From positions 90,275 to 154,274 of the forward strand of contig JANNYF010000088.1 in the NCBI GenBank assembly GCA_031409955.1: a DNA stretch of 64,000 nucleotides. The letters run 5' to 3'. Of this stretch, positions 55,148 to 63,016 are shown one piece after another. The notes under the pieces were generated by a model that had not been told where the DNA came from, searched no databases, and worked only from the letters and a program-made list of their open reading frames with translations. The position numbers were made by a program, and so were the translations under genes. Position 1 is the stretch's first letter; each line of letters opens with the position of its first letter. The DNA comes from JAFDVL01 sp031409955. Its GTDB lineage: Bacteria > Acidobacteriota > Blastocatellia > RBC074.

Positions 55148-56281
55148 ATGAGGATGAACCGTTACAAAAACATTTTGCTGATACTCGTTGGCAGCATGTT
55201 GGCGCTCACTACCTACGCGCAAAAGATCAATGATCGCTTGACCGTCCGCGTCAAAGACATTGCCGAAATCGAAGGCGTGCGCGGCAACCAATTGATCGGC
55301 TACGGCTTGGTCATCGGCTTGAATCGCACAGGCGACAAAGTGCAGCAAAATTTGTATGCCCGCCAAACGTTGCAAAACCTGTTGCAGCGCATGGGCATTT
55401 CGACCGCAGTGGATACGCTCAAGCCGGAGAATATTGCGACGGTGTTGGTAACCGCAACCTTGCCGCCGTTTGCCCGCCAAGGCTCAAAGATTGACGTGCT
55501 GGTTTCTTCTATCGGCGATGCGCGTTCGTTGCAGGGTGGTACGTTGATTGTCTCGTCGCTGAAGGGCGTGGACGGACAGATTTACGCTCTGGCGCAAGGC
55601 TCGGTTTCAATTGGCGGCATCTCGGCGGGTGACGCGGGAAACTCCGTTGAGGTCAATCATCCCACCGTCGGACGCGTCCCGAATGGCGCGATGGTGGAAC
55701 GAGCCATCGTGACAGATTTGGCGGCGAATGGATCGCTCACGCTTGTGCTGCGACAGGATGATTTCACGACTTCGGCTCGGCTCAGTCGGGCGGTCAATGA
55801 AATGTTTGGAGCGGGGACTGCGCGTTCGTTGGACGGGCGCAACATCGTCGTCAAAGTTCCCACCAAATATCTGGACGACAACGTTGGCTTTATTTCTGAT
55901 TTGGAAACGGTGCGCGTGCAAACCGATATTGTCGCCAAAGTCATCATCAACGAACGCACTGGCACGATCATTATGGGCAGCAATGTGCGGCTCTCGTCCG
56001 TCGCAATTTCGCAAGGCGGCGTCACCGTCCGCATTGGTACGGAATACGATGTGTCGCAACCCGGCATTCTCTCGAAAACAGGCGAGACCGCCGTCACGCC
56101 GCGCGTCAATGTGGATGTCAAAGATCGCAAACCGGAATCCGTCATCTTGCCGGATGGCGCAACCATCGAAGAAGTCGTGCGCGGACTGCGGGCCGTGGGT
56201 GCAACCGCCCGCGACATCATCAGCATTCTGCAAGCGATCAAAGGCGCAGGCGCGCTCGCGGCAGATTTGGAATTGCAGTAA
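55148..56281 (+). CDS. flgI: P-ring protein FlgI
   Basis: 377 residues from the ATG at 55148 (GGAGAAG upstream), 16 bases after flgH. Signal peptide about 1-22 (TYAQ). FlgI signatures: RVKDIAEIEGVRGNQLIGYG, LVIGLNRTGDKVQ, NIATVLVTATLPPFARQGSK, IDVLVSSIGDARSLQGGTL, and NERTGTIIMGSNVRLSSVAI. Builds the periplasmic ring around the rod with help from FlgA. Confidence 0.95.
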   Translation: MRMNRYKNILLILVGSMLALTTYAQKINDRLTVRVKDIAEIEGVRGNQLIGYGLVIGLNRTGDKVQQNLYARQTLQNLLQRMGISTAVDTLKPENIATVLVTATLPPFARQGSKIDVLVSSIGDARSLQGGTLIVSSLKGVDGQIYALAQGSVSIGGISAGDAGNSVEVNHPTVGRVPNGAMVERAIVTDLAANGSLTLVLRQDDFTTSARLSRAVNEMFGAGTARSLDGRNIVVKVPTKYLDDNVGFISDLETVRVQTDIVAKVIINERTGTIIMGSNVRLSSVAISQGGVTVRIGTEYDVSQPGILSKTGETAVTPRVNVDVKDRKPESVILPDGATIEEVVRGLRAVGATARDIISILQAIKGAGALAADLELQ

Positions 56282-56309
56282 TTGGTGGTTGGTGGTTGGT
56301 GGTTGGTGG
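56282..56309. repeat. Tandem repeat, four perfect copies of TTGGTGG
   Basis: Four 7-base copies start directly after the flgI stop. The length could vary by slippage, but it is non-coding. Confidence 0.9.
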
Positions 56310-56344
56310 TCGGAACAATCCTCAGACATTGCCCTTTTTGAATT

Positions 56345-57154
56345 ATGAATCTTGTACGAATGGACGCGCCGAATGTTGGCGCTTCACCTAACCTCACACA
56401 AAACGATTTTGCCGCGCGGCAAACGGCGATGGAGTTTGAAGCGCTGTTGCTGACCCAGCTCACCGCCGCGTTGAATCCAGCGTCCGACGAAGCTGAAGAT
56501 AATCTGTTCAGCAGCACGGGCGCGGACATGTACAAAAACATGTTCGGCGAGCAAATCGCCAAGATCATGGCCAGCAACGGCGGCATCGGTGTGGCAGACA
56601 CGATTCTGCGTCAGTTGCGCGAAAAAGCTTCTGCGAAATCTCCGGCGCTGGAACGTGCGATCCAGGCAGCGCAGGCCGTGCAGCAGGAAACCCGCGACAT
56701 CCCAGCACTCAAGGTCAATGGGACCACCAAAGCCGAAGACCTGCCGACCACGTGGCAAGCTCCGGTGGCAGGCCGCGTCACGTCCGATTTTGGCGTGCGC
56801 ACGGATCCGCTCAACGGTCAGCAACGGTCGCATCACGGCATTGATATTGCGGCTCCGCGCGGCACGCCGATTGGTGCGGCAGCAGCAGGAACCGTTGTCT
56901 TTGTTGGGAAGCGCGGTGGCTACGGCAACACCGTTATTATTGAGCAAACGGACGGCAAGCAAACATTGTATGCGCATGCCGATCAATTATTGGTGCAGGT
57001 TGGAGAGACAGTTAATGCGGGGCAAACCATCGCGACGGTGGGTTCGACCGGACGTTCGACCGGGCCGCATTTGCACTTTGAAGTTCGGGAAAACGGACAG
57101 CCCGTAGACCCCGCCGAAACCCTCGCTAAAGGTTTCACGTTCGGTCGCCGATAA
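56345..57154 (+). CDS. flgJ: FlgJ rod-cap domain fused to an M23 (LytM) peptidase
   Basis: 269 residues. Residues about 20-95 are the FlgJ rod-binding domain (ARQTAMEFEALLLTQLTAAL, GADMYKNMFGEQIAKIMASN, GGIGVADTILRQL). Residues about 135-265 are an M23 endopeptidase: SDFGVRTDPLNGQQRSHHGI with the HxxxD zinc motif (HGIDIAAPRGTP), then GRSTGPHLHFEVRENGQPVD with HxH. In gamma-proteobacteria FlgJ carries a GH73 muramidase instead, so here wall clearance for the rod would use peptide cleavage. No signal peptide, as expected for FlgJ exported through the flagellar system. The 3' end contains a sigma-28 promoter. Confidence 0.92.
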   Translation: MNLVRMDAPNVGASPNLTQNDFAARQTAMEFEALLLTQLTAALNPASDEAEDNLFSSTGADMYKNMFGEQIAKIMASNGGIGVADTILRQLREKASAKSPALERAIQAAQAVQQETRDIPALKVNGTTKAEDLPTTWQAPVAGRVTSDFGVRTDPLNGQQRSHHGIDIAAPRGTPIGAAAAGTVVFVGKRGGYGNTVIIEQTDGKQTLYAHADQLLVQVGETVNAGQTIATVGSTGRSTGPHLHFEVRENGQPVDPAETLAKGFTFGRR

Positions 57155-57155
57155 G
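57128..57155 (+). promoter_or_regulatory. Sigma-28 (FliA) promoter for flgM-flgN-flgK-flgL
   Basis: TAAA (57128-57131), 16 bases, GCCGATAA (57148-57155), the class-III flagellar promoter consensus. It lies in the last codons of flgJ and 47 bases upstream of the flgM ATG. Same elements and same spacing as at 62732-62759. Confidence 0.85.
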
Positions 57156-57202
57156 CACAGTGAAGTCGGTCAATCCGACTGATCTTGCAAGGAGGCGAAA
57201 AC

Positions 57203-57520
57203 ATGAACTCAATCAAACTAAATGCGACAAACGAAATTGAATTGGTACGAACAAGCTTACGACCCGATGCTGGTCGTGAGGGCGAAGGAAACGCAGTGGC
57301 CCATCCCGAAGTGGGACATCCAGCGCCCGCGCCAGAGGGGATCAAAGACGTGATCAAAGTTTCGGATCGTGCGACTGCGATTAGAAGCCTGGTCGAACAG
57401 GCCAGCCAATTGCCGGAAGTGCGAACGGAGCGCGTCGAACAATTGCGTGCGCGGGTGCAATCCGGGACCTACCATCCTGATGCGGGCGTTATCGCAGACG
57501 CGTTGCTCAAAGGGGAATGA
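57203..57520 (+). CDS. flgM: Anti-sigma-28 factor FlgM
   Basis: 105 residues from the ATG at 57203 (AAGGAGG upstream). The N-terminus is disordered-looking and Pro/Glu-rich. The C-terminal half has the FlgM sigma-binding pattern: VSDRATAIRSLVEQASQLPE, VRTERVEQLRARVQSGTYHP, DAGVIADALLKGE. It holds FliA inactive until exported through the completed hook-basal body. First gene after the sigma-28 promoter, giving autoregulation. Confidence 0.88.
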   Translation: MNSIKLNATNEIELVRTSLRPDAGREGEGNAVAHPEVGHPAPAPEGIKDVIKVSDRATAIRSLVEQASQLPEVRTERVEQLRARVQSGTYHPDAGVIADALLKGE

Positions 57521-57550
57521 TGATTCCGGTACAGGACAAGGAGCCGGCCA

Positions 57551-58006
57551 ATGGGTGAAGAGTTAATTCTTCAAGCGACCGAATTGATGCACGAACAAAC
57601 GCAGGCGTATGGGCGACTCAATACCGCCTGCACACAACTCACAGGTGCTTTGGCACAGAGCAATCCTGAAATGGTTTCCGCCCTGGCGCGTGCCGGAGAA
57701 AGCGAATTGCTGGAAATGCGCGCGCGGTTGTTGCGGCTGATGTTCAAGCTGACGAAGTTTGCGGATTTGCGCGCGGCGGCTCCCACCGGGGTGCCGATCA
57801 GCCAGCCTGTCCGCGAAGGCTTCAGCCAGGCGTCCAATCAACTGCAAACAGCGGCGCAACACTATCAACCAATCGGTGGGCGCGCTTCGGCGTTGGCCAT
57901 CAATGGCGCGATTTATTCTTCGGTTTGCATTGAATTCTTTGGCATTCAACCGACTACGTATCGAGCGCCCTACGCACGGCGCGGAGAAGGAAAAGCATGG
58001 GTGTAA
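57551..58006 (+). CDS. flgN: FlgN-like export chaperone (putative)
   Basis: 151 residues, mostly predicted helical in the first 115 (LILQATELMHEQTQAYGRLN, LEMRARLLRLMFKLTKFADL). Identity with FlgN rests on position between flgM and flgK, size and helical content rather than a decisive motif. FlgN binds FlgK and FlgL before export. Its 3' end overlaps the flgK start by 10 bases. Confidence 0.6.
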   Translation: MGEELILQATELMHEQTQAYGRLNTACTQLTGALAQSNPEMVSALARAGESELLEMRARLLRLMFKLTKFADLRAAAPTGVPISQPVREGFSQASNQLQTAAQHYQPIGGRASALAINGAIYSSVCIEFFGIQPTTYRAPYARRGEGKAWV

Positions 58007-59403
58007 ATTTTTCTGTGTTTGAAATTGGGCGGCGCGCATTACGTGCCGGTCAAACGGGTGTGGCGGTGACCAGTCACAATATCGCCAACGTCAACACGCC
58101 GGGCTATGCGCGACAATCGGTGCAACTGTCTGCCGCAGCCCCGGATGAAGGTCATGGCTGGTTGCTCGGCGCAGGCATCAATATTGGCACCGGCGTGAAT
58201 ATTGATGGTATCAAGGGCAACCGCGATCAATTTATTGCGACGCGCTTGCAAACGGAAACCGCCACCAATGGACGATTGACGGCGGAGCGCGACGCACTGG
58301 CACCGGTCGAAGCGGCGTTCAATGAAGCGGACAGGGGCGGCATTGGTTCCGCGCTGAAAGGCTTCTTTGGAGCCTTCCGCGATTTGGAAGCGAATCCGAC
58401 CTCAACAGCGGTGCGCGCTTCGGTCGTGGAGAAAGGCAATACGCTGGCGTCGGCATTTCACTCAACGCGGGCGCGCCTGGTCGAGATTCGCCAGCAAGCC
58501 GATCAAGATGTGCGCGCGGCGGTCAATACCGTCAACGATCTGGCCGAAAAAGTCGCGCAACTGAACACGCAAATTCGCATCGCCGAAAACCACGATACCA
58601 ACAGTTCAGATTTAGTAGATCAGCGCGCAGTTGCCATTAACCAAATCGCAGAGATCACGGGCGCGCGTTCCACGACCAATGCGGATGGGACTGTGACCTT
58701 GACGCTGGGCGATGGACAGGCGCTGGTATATTCCGATCAAGTCTCCACGCTCACGGCTGAAGACACGCCGCCGAATGGATTGGCAACGCTGAAAATTGAT
58801 GGGCAGCCTGCCGTCATCAACGATGGCCAATTGCGCGGATTGCAAAATGCAGTCAGTGGCATCGGGGGCCAAATCCAAACACTGGATGATCTGGCGGCTT
58901 CGATTGCGGGGCGCGTCAATACTGTGCATTCATCGGGAGCAGACCTCAACGGCACGGCAGGCGGCGCATTTTTTGCAACGCCGTCCAGCGGGCCAGTCAC
59001 GGCGCAGAATTTTGATGTAGCTGCTGCGATCAAAACCGATCCGCGTCGCGTGGTCGCTGCCGCGAATGGCGCAGGCGGAGGCGATGGCAGCATTGCACGC
59101 GGTGTCGCGGAATTGCTCAGCGACAACACGTCAGTGGTGGGAGCCGCAACGGGTTCGTATGCCAATGTCTTCGCGTCGTTGGTATCGTCCGCAGGCGCAG
59201 CGGTGAAAGCGGCTGACGATGAATTGGTGACGCAATCTGCCATTCTGGCGCAGACGCAGGCGCAGCGCGATTCCATCTCCGGTGTTTCGCTGGACGAAGA
59301 AGCGATCAACTTGTTGCAATACCAAAAAGCGTATGAGGCTGCGGCGCGCTTTCTGCGTGTTGCCGATGAGATGACGCAAACGATCCTGCAACTGGGACAA
59401 TAA
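57997..59403 (+). CDS. flgK: Hook-associated protein 1 FlgK
   Basis: 468 residues. N-terminus GRRALRAGQTGVAVTSHNIA, then NVNTPGYARQSVQLSA, typical of FlgK; internal GIKGNRDQFIATRLQTE, EAAFNEADRGGIGSALKGFF, and DLVDQRAVAINQIAEI; C-terminus GVSLDEEAINLLQYQKAYEA, AARFLRVADEMTQTIL. It forms the first hook-filament junction zone. Confidence 0.93.
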   Translation: MGVNFSVFEIGRRALRAGQTGVAVTSHNIANVNTPGYARQSVQLSAAAPDEGHGWLLGAGINIGTGVNIDGIKGNRDQFIATRLQTETATNGRLTAERDALAPVEAAFNEADRGGIGSALKGFFGAFRDLEANPTSTAVRASVVEKGNTLASAFHSTRARLVEIRQQADQDVRAAVNTVNDLAEKVAQLNTQIRIAENHDTNSSDLVDQRAVAINQIAEITGARSTTNADGTVTLTLGDGQALVYSDQVSTLTAEDTPPNGLATLKIDGQPAVINDGQLRGLQNAVSGIGGQIQTLDDLAASIAGRVNTVHSSGADLNGTAGGAFFATPSSGPVTAQNFDVAAAIKTDPRRVVAAANGAGGGDGSIARGVAELLSDNTSVVGAATGSYANVFASLVSSAGAAVKAADDELVTQSAILAQTQAQRDSISGVSLDEEAINLLQYQKAYEAAARFLRVADEMTQTILQLGQ

Positions 59404-59428
59404 GATTTGAGATTTGAGATTTGAGATT
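59404..59428. repeat. Tandem GATTTGA repeat (3.6 copies)
   Basis: Three perfect 7-base copies plus GATT follow the flgK stop in the flgK-flgL gap. Non-coding and prone to slippage. Confidence 0.85.
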
Positions 59429-59472
59429 GCTGTTTTCACAAGGCGGCAATCGAAATAGCCTTCCTGATTATT

Positions 59473-60378
59473 ATGTCTTTTCGAGTTACAGATGCGGCGA
59501 GCAACGCTCGCCTGACCCGCCAAATCACGACCGCGCGGCAACGCGTTTCGGTTTCTCAGGAACAGCTTGCCAGCGGCAAGCGCATCAATCGCCCCTCCGA
59601 TGATCCGGTCGGGGCGGACACGATCATTCGCCTGCGCACCACGCAAGCGCAATTGGAACGCTTTACCAACAATGCCGCCGCTGGCAAAGAAACGTTACAG
59701 CTTGGCGATGACGCGCTGAATCAATATCAAGAGGTATTGGATCGCGCGCGCGTCCTGTTGACGCAGGCGGCGACCGATACAATTGTCATCGAAGCGCGCG
59801 AACCGATTGCCATTGAACTCGACGGCATCACGGCGCGTTTGCAACAACTGGCAAATACGAAGAGCGGCGATTATTACGTGTTCGGCGGCACGCGCATTGA
59901 TGCTCCACCGTTCGATACCAACGGCGTGCTGAATACGACCGCCACGGTGGAAGTTACCGTGCAGGTCGAACCGGAAGGAACGCTGGTGGCGACGGGCGTT
60001 GCGGCGGAATCGTTTCTGACGGATGCCACCGGCTCGATTCTGGATACGCTCAAAGCCGCTTCGGCTGCAGTTCGCGGCACTGGCAATGCGACAGCGGATA
60101 GCACCACGATTCGTGGGACGCTGGATCGGCTGAATACGTTCTCTACTTTGTCGAGTACCGCGCGCACTAAAATCGGCGAACGGCTCAATCATCTGGAGGA
60201 AGTGACGGAACGATTGAGTCAATACAATCTTTCGGTCGAGCAAATCGCGCAGCGCATCGAAGGCGTTGATTTCGCCGAAGCGGCTGTGAACTTGAGCGCA
60301 ACCAACACAGCGCTGGATGCGATTTTACAAGCGTCGGCGAAATTTGGTCGGCGTTCACTGCTTGATTTTTTAGGGTAA
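59473..60378 (+). CDS. flgL: Hook-associated protein 3 FlgL
   Basis: 301 residues of the flagellin/FlgL family: N-terminal helices TTARQRVSVSQEQLASGKRI followed by NRPSDDPVGADTIIRLR, a middle domain with SGDYYVFGGTRIDAPPFDTN, and a C-terminal helix VDFAEAAVNLSATNTALDAI then LQASAKFG. It forms the second junction zone. Retains both coiled-coil ends; it is not a flagellin because of the FlgL-specific YVFGG region and position. Confidence 0.92.
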   Translation: MSFRVTDAASNARLTRQITTARQRVSVSQEQLASGKRINRPSDDPVGADTIIRLRTTQAQLERFTNNAAAGKETLQLGDDALNQYQEVLDRARVLLTQAATDTIVIEAREPIAIELDGITARLQQLANTKSGDYYVFGGTRIDAPPFDTNGVLNTTATVEVTVQVEPEGTLVATGVAAESFLTDATGSILDTLKAASAAVRGTGNATADSTTIRGTLDRLNTFSTLSSTARTKIGERLNHLEEVTERLSQYNLSVEQIAQRIEGVDFAEAAVNLSATNTALDAILQASAKFGRRSLLDFLG

Positions 60379-60384
60379 CAAATA

Positions 60385-60828
60385 ATGCAAACGATTCACG
60401 TGCAGGGCACAGATTTGGCTTACGAAGAAAAAGACATCCTCAAGTTTGACGAAGGCTTGATCGGGATGCCGCAACTGCAGCGGATGGTGTTGATTCATTA
60501 CAGTGAGATTGAACCGCTGCTCTTGCTCTGTGCGCTGGATCAACCGGACGTCACGTTTCTGGTCTTGGAAGCCAACTCGCACGTGCCTAATTATGCGCCG
60601 TGCTTTGCTGCCAACGTGCAAACGCAATTGGGACTGACTGATGAAGAAGCGCCCGTGTTGTTGGCGACCGTCACGATTGCGCCCGAATGGACGGCCTCCA
60701 CCATCAATTTGCGCGCGCCGATTGTGATTGCGCCTACGACGATGCGCGGGGCGCAAATCATTTTGTCGGACAGCCCGTATCAATTGGCGGAGCCGCTGCC
60801 GTTCAGACAAACAGCAGTCGGAAAATAG
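60385..60828 (+). CDS. fliW: Flagellar assembly factor FliW
   Basis: 147 residues. FliW pattern: LKFDEGLIGMPQLQRMVLIH, PLLLLCALDQPDVTFLVLEA, and NLRAPIVIAPTTMRGAQIIL. FliW binds flagellin and, when free, sequesters CsrA to allow flagellin translation. It is followed by csrA, the classical partner gene, but no flagellin gene is in the window. Confidence 0.93.
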   Translation: MQTIHVQGTDLAYEEKDILKFDEGLIGMPQLQRMVLIHYSEIEPLLLLCALDQPDVTFLVLEANSHVPNYAPCFAANVQTQLGLTDEEAPVLLATVTIAPEWTASTINLRAPIVIAPTTMRGAQIILSDSPYQLAEPLPFRQTAVGK

Positions 60829-60859
60829 GTATGAAAATAGGTATAAGGATGCTAAATGA

Positions 60860-60917
60860 CACGTAGTAGCGAATTCATTCGCGGGCTTGGCGAAGCAAAT
60901 AAATTTGCTACTACATG
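60860..60917. repeat. Hairpin repeat (family B, copy 3) upstream of csrA
   Basis: Arms 60860-60882 and 60895-60917 match at 19 of 23 positions (unit CACGTAGTAGCGAATTCATT). It ends 23 bases before the csrA ATG, so it may also affect csrA translation. Confidence 0.85.
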
Positions 60918-60940
60918 AACAGCGCTTTATTCGAGATGCA

Positions 60941-61195
60941 ATGCTTGTACTCACACGCTTGATTGGGGAAAAGTTAGTGATCGGGAATGAAGTCATCATT
61001 GAGGTGTTGGCGGTCAATGGTGATAACGTCAAGCTCGGCATTTCCGCACCGCGCGAAACTTCAGTGCATCGGTATGAAGTCTTTAGGGAAATTCAAGCCG
61101 CGAATCGTGCGGCATCCACTCCGGCACTTCCCACGTTGGTAGAAACGCTCGCCACCCGATTACGCGCCCGCGAAGAAGCAGAAGAAAAAGATTAG
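60941..61195 (+). CDS. csrA: Carbon storage regulator CsrA
   Basis: 84 residues from the ATG at 60941, the canonical start MLVLTRLIGEKLVIGNEV. The RNA-binding edge is intact: GDNVKLGISAPRETSVHRYE, with the usual Arg in VHRYEV. CsrA represses translation by binding GGA motifs near ribosome-binding sites and with FliW controls flagellin synthesis. The tail (about 55-84, charged) is longer than in the shortest homologues. Upstream in-frame codons lie in the family B repeat and are not part of the gene. Confidence 0.95.
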   Translation: MLVLTRLIGEKLVIGNEVIIEVLAVNGDNVKLGISAPRETSVHRYEVFREIQAANRAASTPALPTLVETLATRLRAREEAEEKD

Positions 61196-61214
61196 CCCTC
61201 TCAAGTGAACAGGT

Positions 61215-62000
61215 ATGAAACGTCCTGATATGGCGATTCCCCTCGGGGCCGCAGTGGGACTCACGGCAATCTGCCTGGGTGCCTGGATGGAAGGTGTTCG
61301 GCTTGGTTTTTTGTGGCAGCCCGCCGCCGCCTTGATTGTTTTTGGCGGCACCATCGGTGCGGTGCTGATTCGGCGTGGGATGGGGGGACTGGGCGCAATC
61401 CTGCGCGCCGTTCTGAATTTGTTCTTCGATCCCGGCAGAGATGAAATTGAAGCGACCAAAGCGCGGCTCACCTGGCTGGCGCGGTTGGAACGCCGCGAAG
61501 GCGCACAGGCCTTGGAAGCACAAGCCACCGCGACCAACGACCCGCTCATTTCACATGCCCTGACGTTGGTGTCGCAATACGCGGAAGCCACGATGGTGCG
61601 CGAACGGCTGGAACGCATTCTGGATCACGAAGACGAACAAGGATTACGCGATGTCACGACGCTCGAAGGCGCGGCCAGTTATGCGCCGACGTTTGGGATT
61701 GTTGGTGCCGTATTGGGCCTGATTCAGGTGCTGCGCGCGCTCGCAGACCCCACGCAATTGGGCCTTGGCATTGCGACCGCATTTGTGGCCACGATTTACG
61801 GCGTCGGCGTGGCAAACCTGATTTTATTTCCACTGGCAGCCCGCATGCGCGAGCGGCACAACAACTTCATGCGCCAGCGCGAAGCCATTGCCGAAGCGTT
61901 GATCGCACTGGCCGCGCACGAAACGCCGAGCGCGATTACGCGCAAATTTGCTGCCGATATGGAACTCACCTTACGGAAAGAAAAAGCATTTCTCTCATGA
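61215..62000 (+). CDS. motA: Flagellar stator protein MotA
   Basis: 261 residues. Four membrane segments (about 9-30, 33-52, 153-175, 186-208). The proton-channel region shows TLEGAASYAPTFGIVGAVLG with the conserved Pro, then AFVATIYGVGVANLILFPL. The cytoplasmic loop has the conserved charged residues expected to touch FliG. Overlaps motB by 4 bases. The ion (H+ or Na+) cannot be settled from sequence alone. Confidence 0.93.
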   Translation: MKRPDMAIPLGAAVGLTAICLGAWMEGVRLGFLWQPAAALIVFGGTIGAVLIRRGMGGLGAILRAVLNLFFDPGRDEIEATKARLTWLARLERREGAQALEAQATATNDPLISHALTLVSQYAEATMVRERLERILDHEDEQGLRDVTTLEGAASYAPTFGIVGAVLGLIQVLRALADPTQLGLGIATAFVATIYGVGVANLILFPLAARMRERHNNFMRQREAIAEALIALAAHETPSAITRKFAADMELTLRKEKAFLS

Positions 62001-62701
62001 ATCACCGCACGACAAGCTGGCGTCGGCAACGCGCCGACAAACGCCGCGCCGAAAGCGCTGAACCGCATGAACGCTGGATGATTTCGTACGCCGATTTGGT
62101 GACGTTGTTATTCACGCTGTTCGTGGTGTTGTATGCCGCCGCCGATCACGAACGCGCCGGTCAGGTCGCGCAAGCCGTGAGCGCCGCTGTCAGCAATCGC
62201 CCGGCTGCGGCTGCGTTGGATGGCTCCGGCGTGTTGCCCGGCGGTAGGGGCGTAAATGAAGCGCGCGCCACGATGGAACGCGCCTTTGCCGCGAATCCCA
62301 CGCTGCGCGCGCGGGCGCGGATCGTTGGAACGAAGGATGGATTCACTGTTTCTATGGCCGAGGCCGGCTTCTTTGCCCCGGGTGATGCGACAGTGCGCGA
62401 GGATGCTCGCTCGTTGGTGGAGGTGATTGCCGATGCGTTGCGAGGTTCTCCGGCGCAGCTTCGCATCGAAGGCCATACGGATTCCACGCCCATTGCCACC
62501 TCACGCTATCCCTCCAATTGGGAATTGTCTTCGGCCCGCGCCTCAGTTGTCTTAGCACAGTTCATCGCGCGCGGACTTCCTCCGGCGCGACTTTCGTTGG
62601 CGGGCTATGCGGGCGAGCGACCCGTCGCGACGAATGCCACGCCCGAAGGCCGCGCGCTGAATCGGCGGGTGGATTTAGTAATTCTGCACGGCGCGGAATG
62701 A
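61997..62701 (+). CDS. motB: Flagellar stator protein MotB
   Basis: 234 residues. Cytoplasmic basic N-terminus, then one membrane segment with the ion-binding Asp in SYADLVTLLFTLFVVLYA, and a C-terminal OmpA-like peptidoglycan-binding domain (LRIEGHTDSTPIATSRYPSN, WELSSARASVVLAQFIARGL, GYAGERPVATNATPEGRALN, RRVDLVI). Anchors the stator to the wall. Last protein gene of the cluster; a sigma-28 promoter starts 30 bases later. Confidence 0.94.
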   Translation: MNHRTTSWRRQRADKRRAESAEPHERWMISYADLVTLLFTLFVVLYAAADHERAGQVAQAVSAAVSNRPAAAALDGSGVLPGGRGVNEARATMERAFAANPTLRARARIVGTKDGFTVSMAEAGFFAPGDATVREDARSLVEVIADALRGSPAQLRIEGHTDSTPIATSRYPSNWELSSARASVVLAQFIARGLPPARLSLAGYAGERPVATNATPEGRALNRRVDLVILHGAE

Positions 62702-62731
62702 ACGATTCTCAAAAAACAACAATTCCCTTGC

Positions 62732-62759
62732 TAAACTTTTCTCTTTCTCCTGCCGATAA
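62732..62759 (+). promoter_or_regulatory. Sigma-28 (FliA) promoter with no flagellin downstream
   Basis: TAAA (62732-62735), 16 bases, GCCGATAA (62752-62759). Transcription should start about 62766. This is the position where a flagellin gene would normally follow, but the next 230 bases have no flagellin start and an IS follows. Confidence 0.85.
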
Positions 62760-62765
62760 GATTTC

Positions 62766-62997
62766 TAACAGGGCCGTTGCCTTCGCCTGCTAACCAGGCG
62801 GGTTGATTAGCCCAGGGGGTTGGCAAAGAAAACAAACCTGAAGGTGGGAAAACGAGCCAGTCCTTGATGAATAAGTTACCTCCACCGCGAAAGCGCAGAC
62901 TGTGGGCGCGGTGAATAATGAGCCGCGCTCACTCGCGCTTCCACCACCATGAATTGTTCGTGCGAGTGCGAACAGCTTGCTTAGACAAGCTAATAGG
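62766..62997 (+). ncRNA. Hairpin-rich transcript candidate driven by sigma-28
   Basis: No good gene: only 15- and 31-codon frames without recognisable ribosome-binding sites. Possible pairings: TTGCC 62777-62781 with GGCAA 62822-62826, enclosing CGCCT 62784-62788 with AGGCG 62796-62800 and a GGT/GCC stem at 62801-62812; CACCGCG 62883-62889 with CGCGGTG 62907-62913; CAGTC 62858-62862 with GACTG 62898-62902, which would be a pseudoknot with the former; a stem at 62921-62939; GTTCG 62956-62960 with CGAAC 62969-62973; AGCTTG 62974-62979 with CAAGCT 62986-62991. It could be a flagellin leader cut off by the IS, or a separate RNA. No known family was recognised. Confidence 0.35.
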
Positions 62998-63016
62998 GTT
63001 GTTGCGATGTTAGGAT

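Noticed and set aside
56282..56309. CRISPR-like array
   Set aside because: Direct head-to-tail 7-base repeats with no spacers and no cas genes; simple tandem repeat. The same applies to 59404-59428.
62784..62800. tRNA-like anticodon arm (CGCCT, 7-base loop, AGGCG)
   Set aside because: The loop lacks the invariant T33 and no acceptor, D or T arms fit around it.
62822..62880. Possible c-di-GMP-I (GEMM) riboswitch after the sigma-28 promoter
   Set aside because: AAACC-GAA-GGTGGGA resembles part of the motif, but the ACGCAAAGCC core and the tetraloop receptor are not present in the right order.
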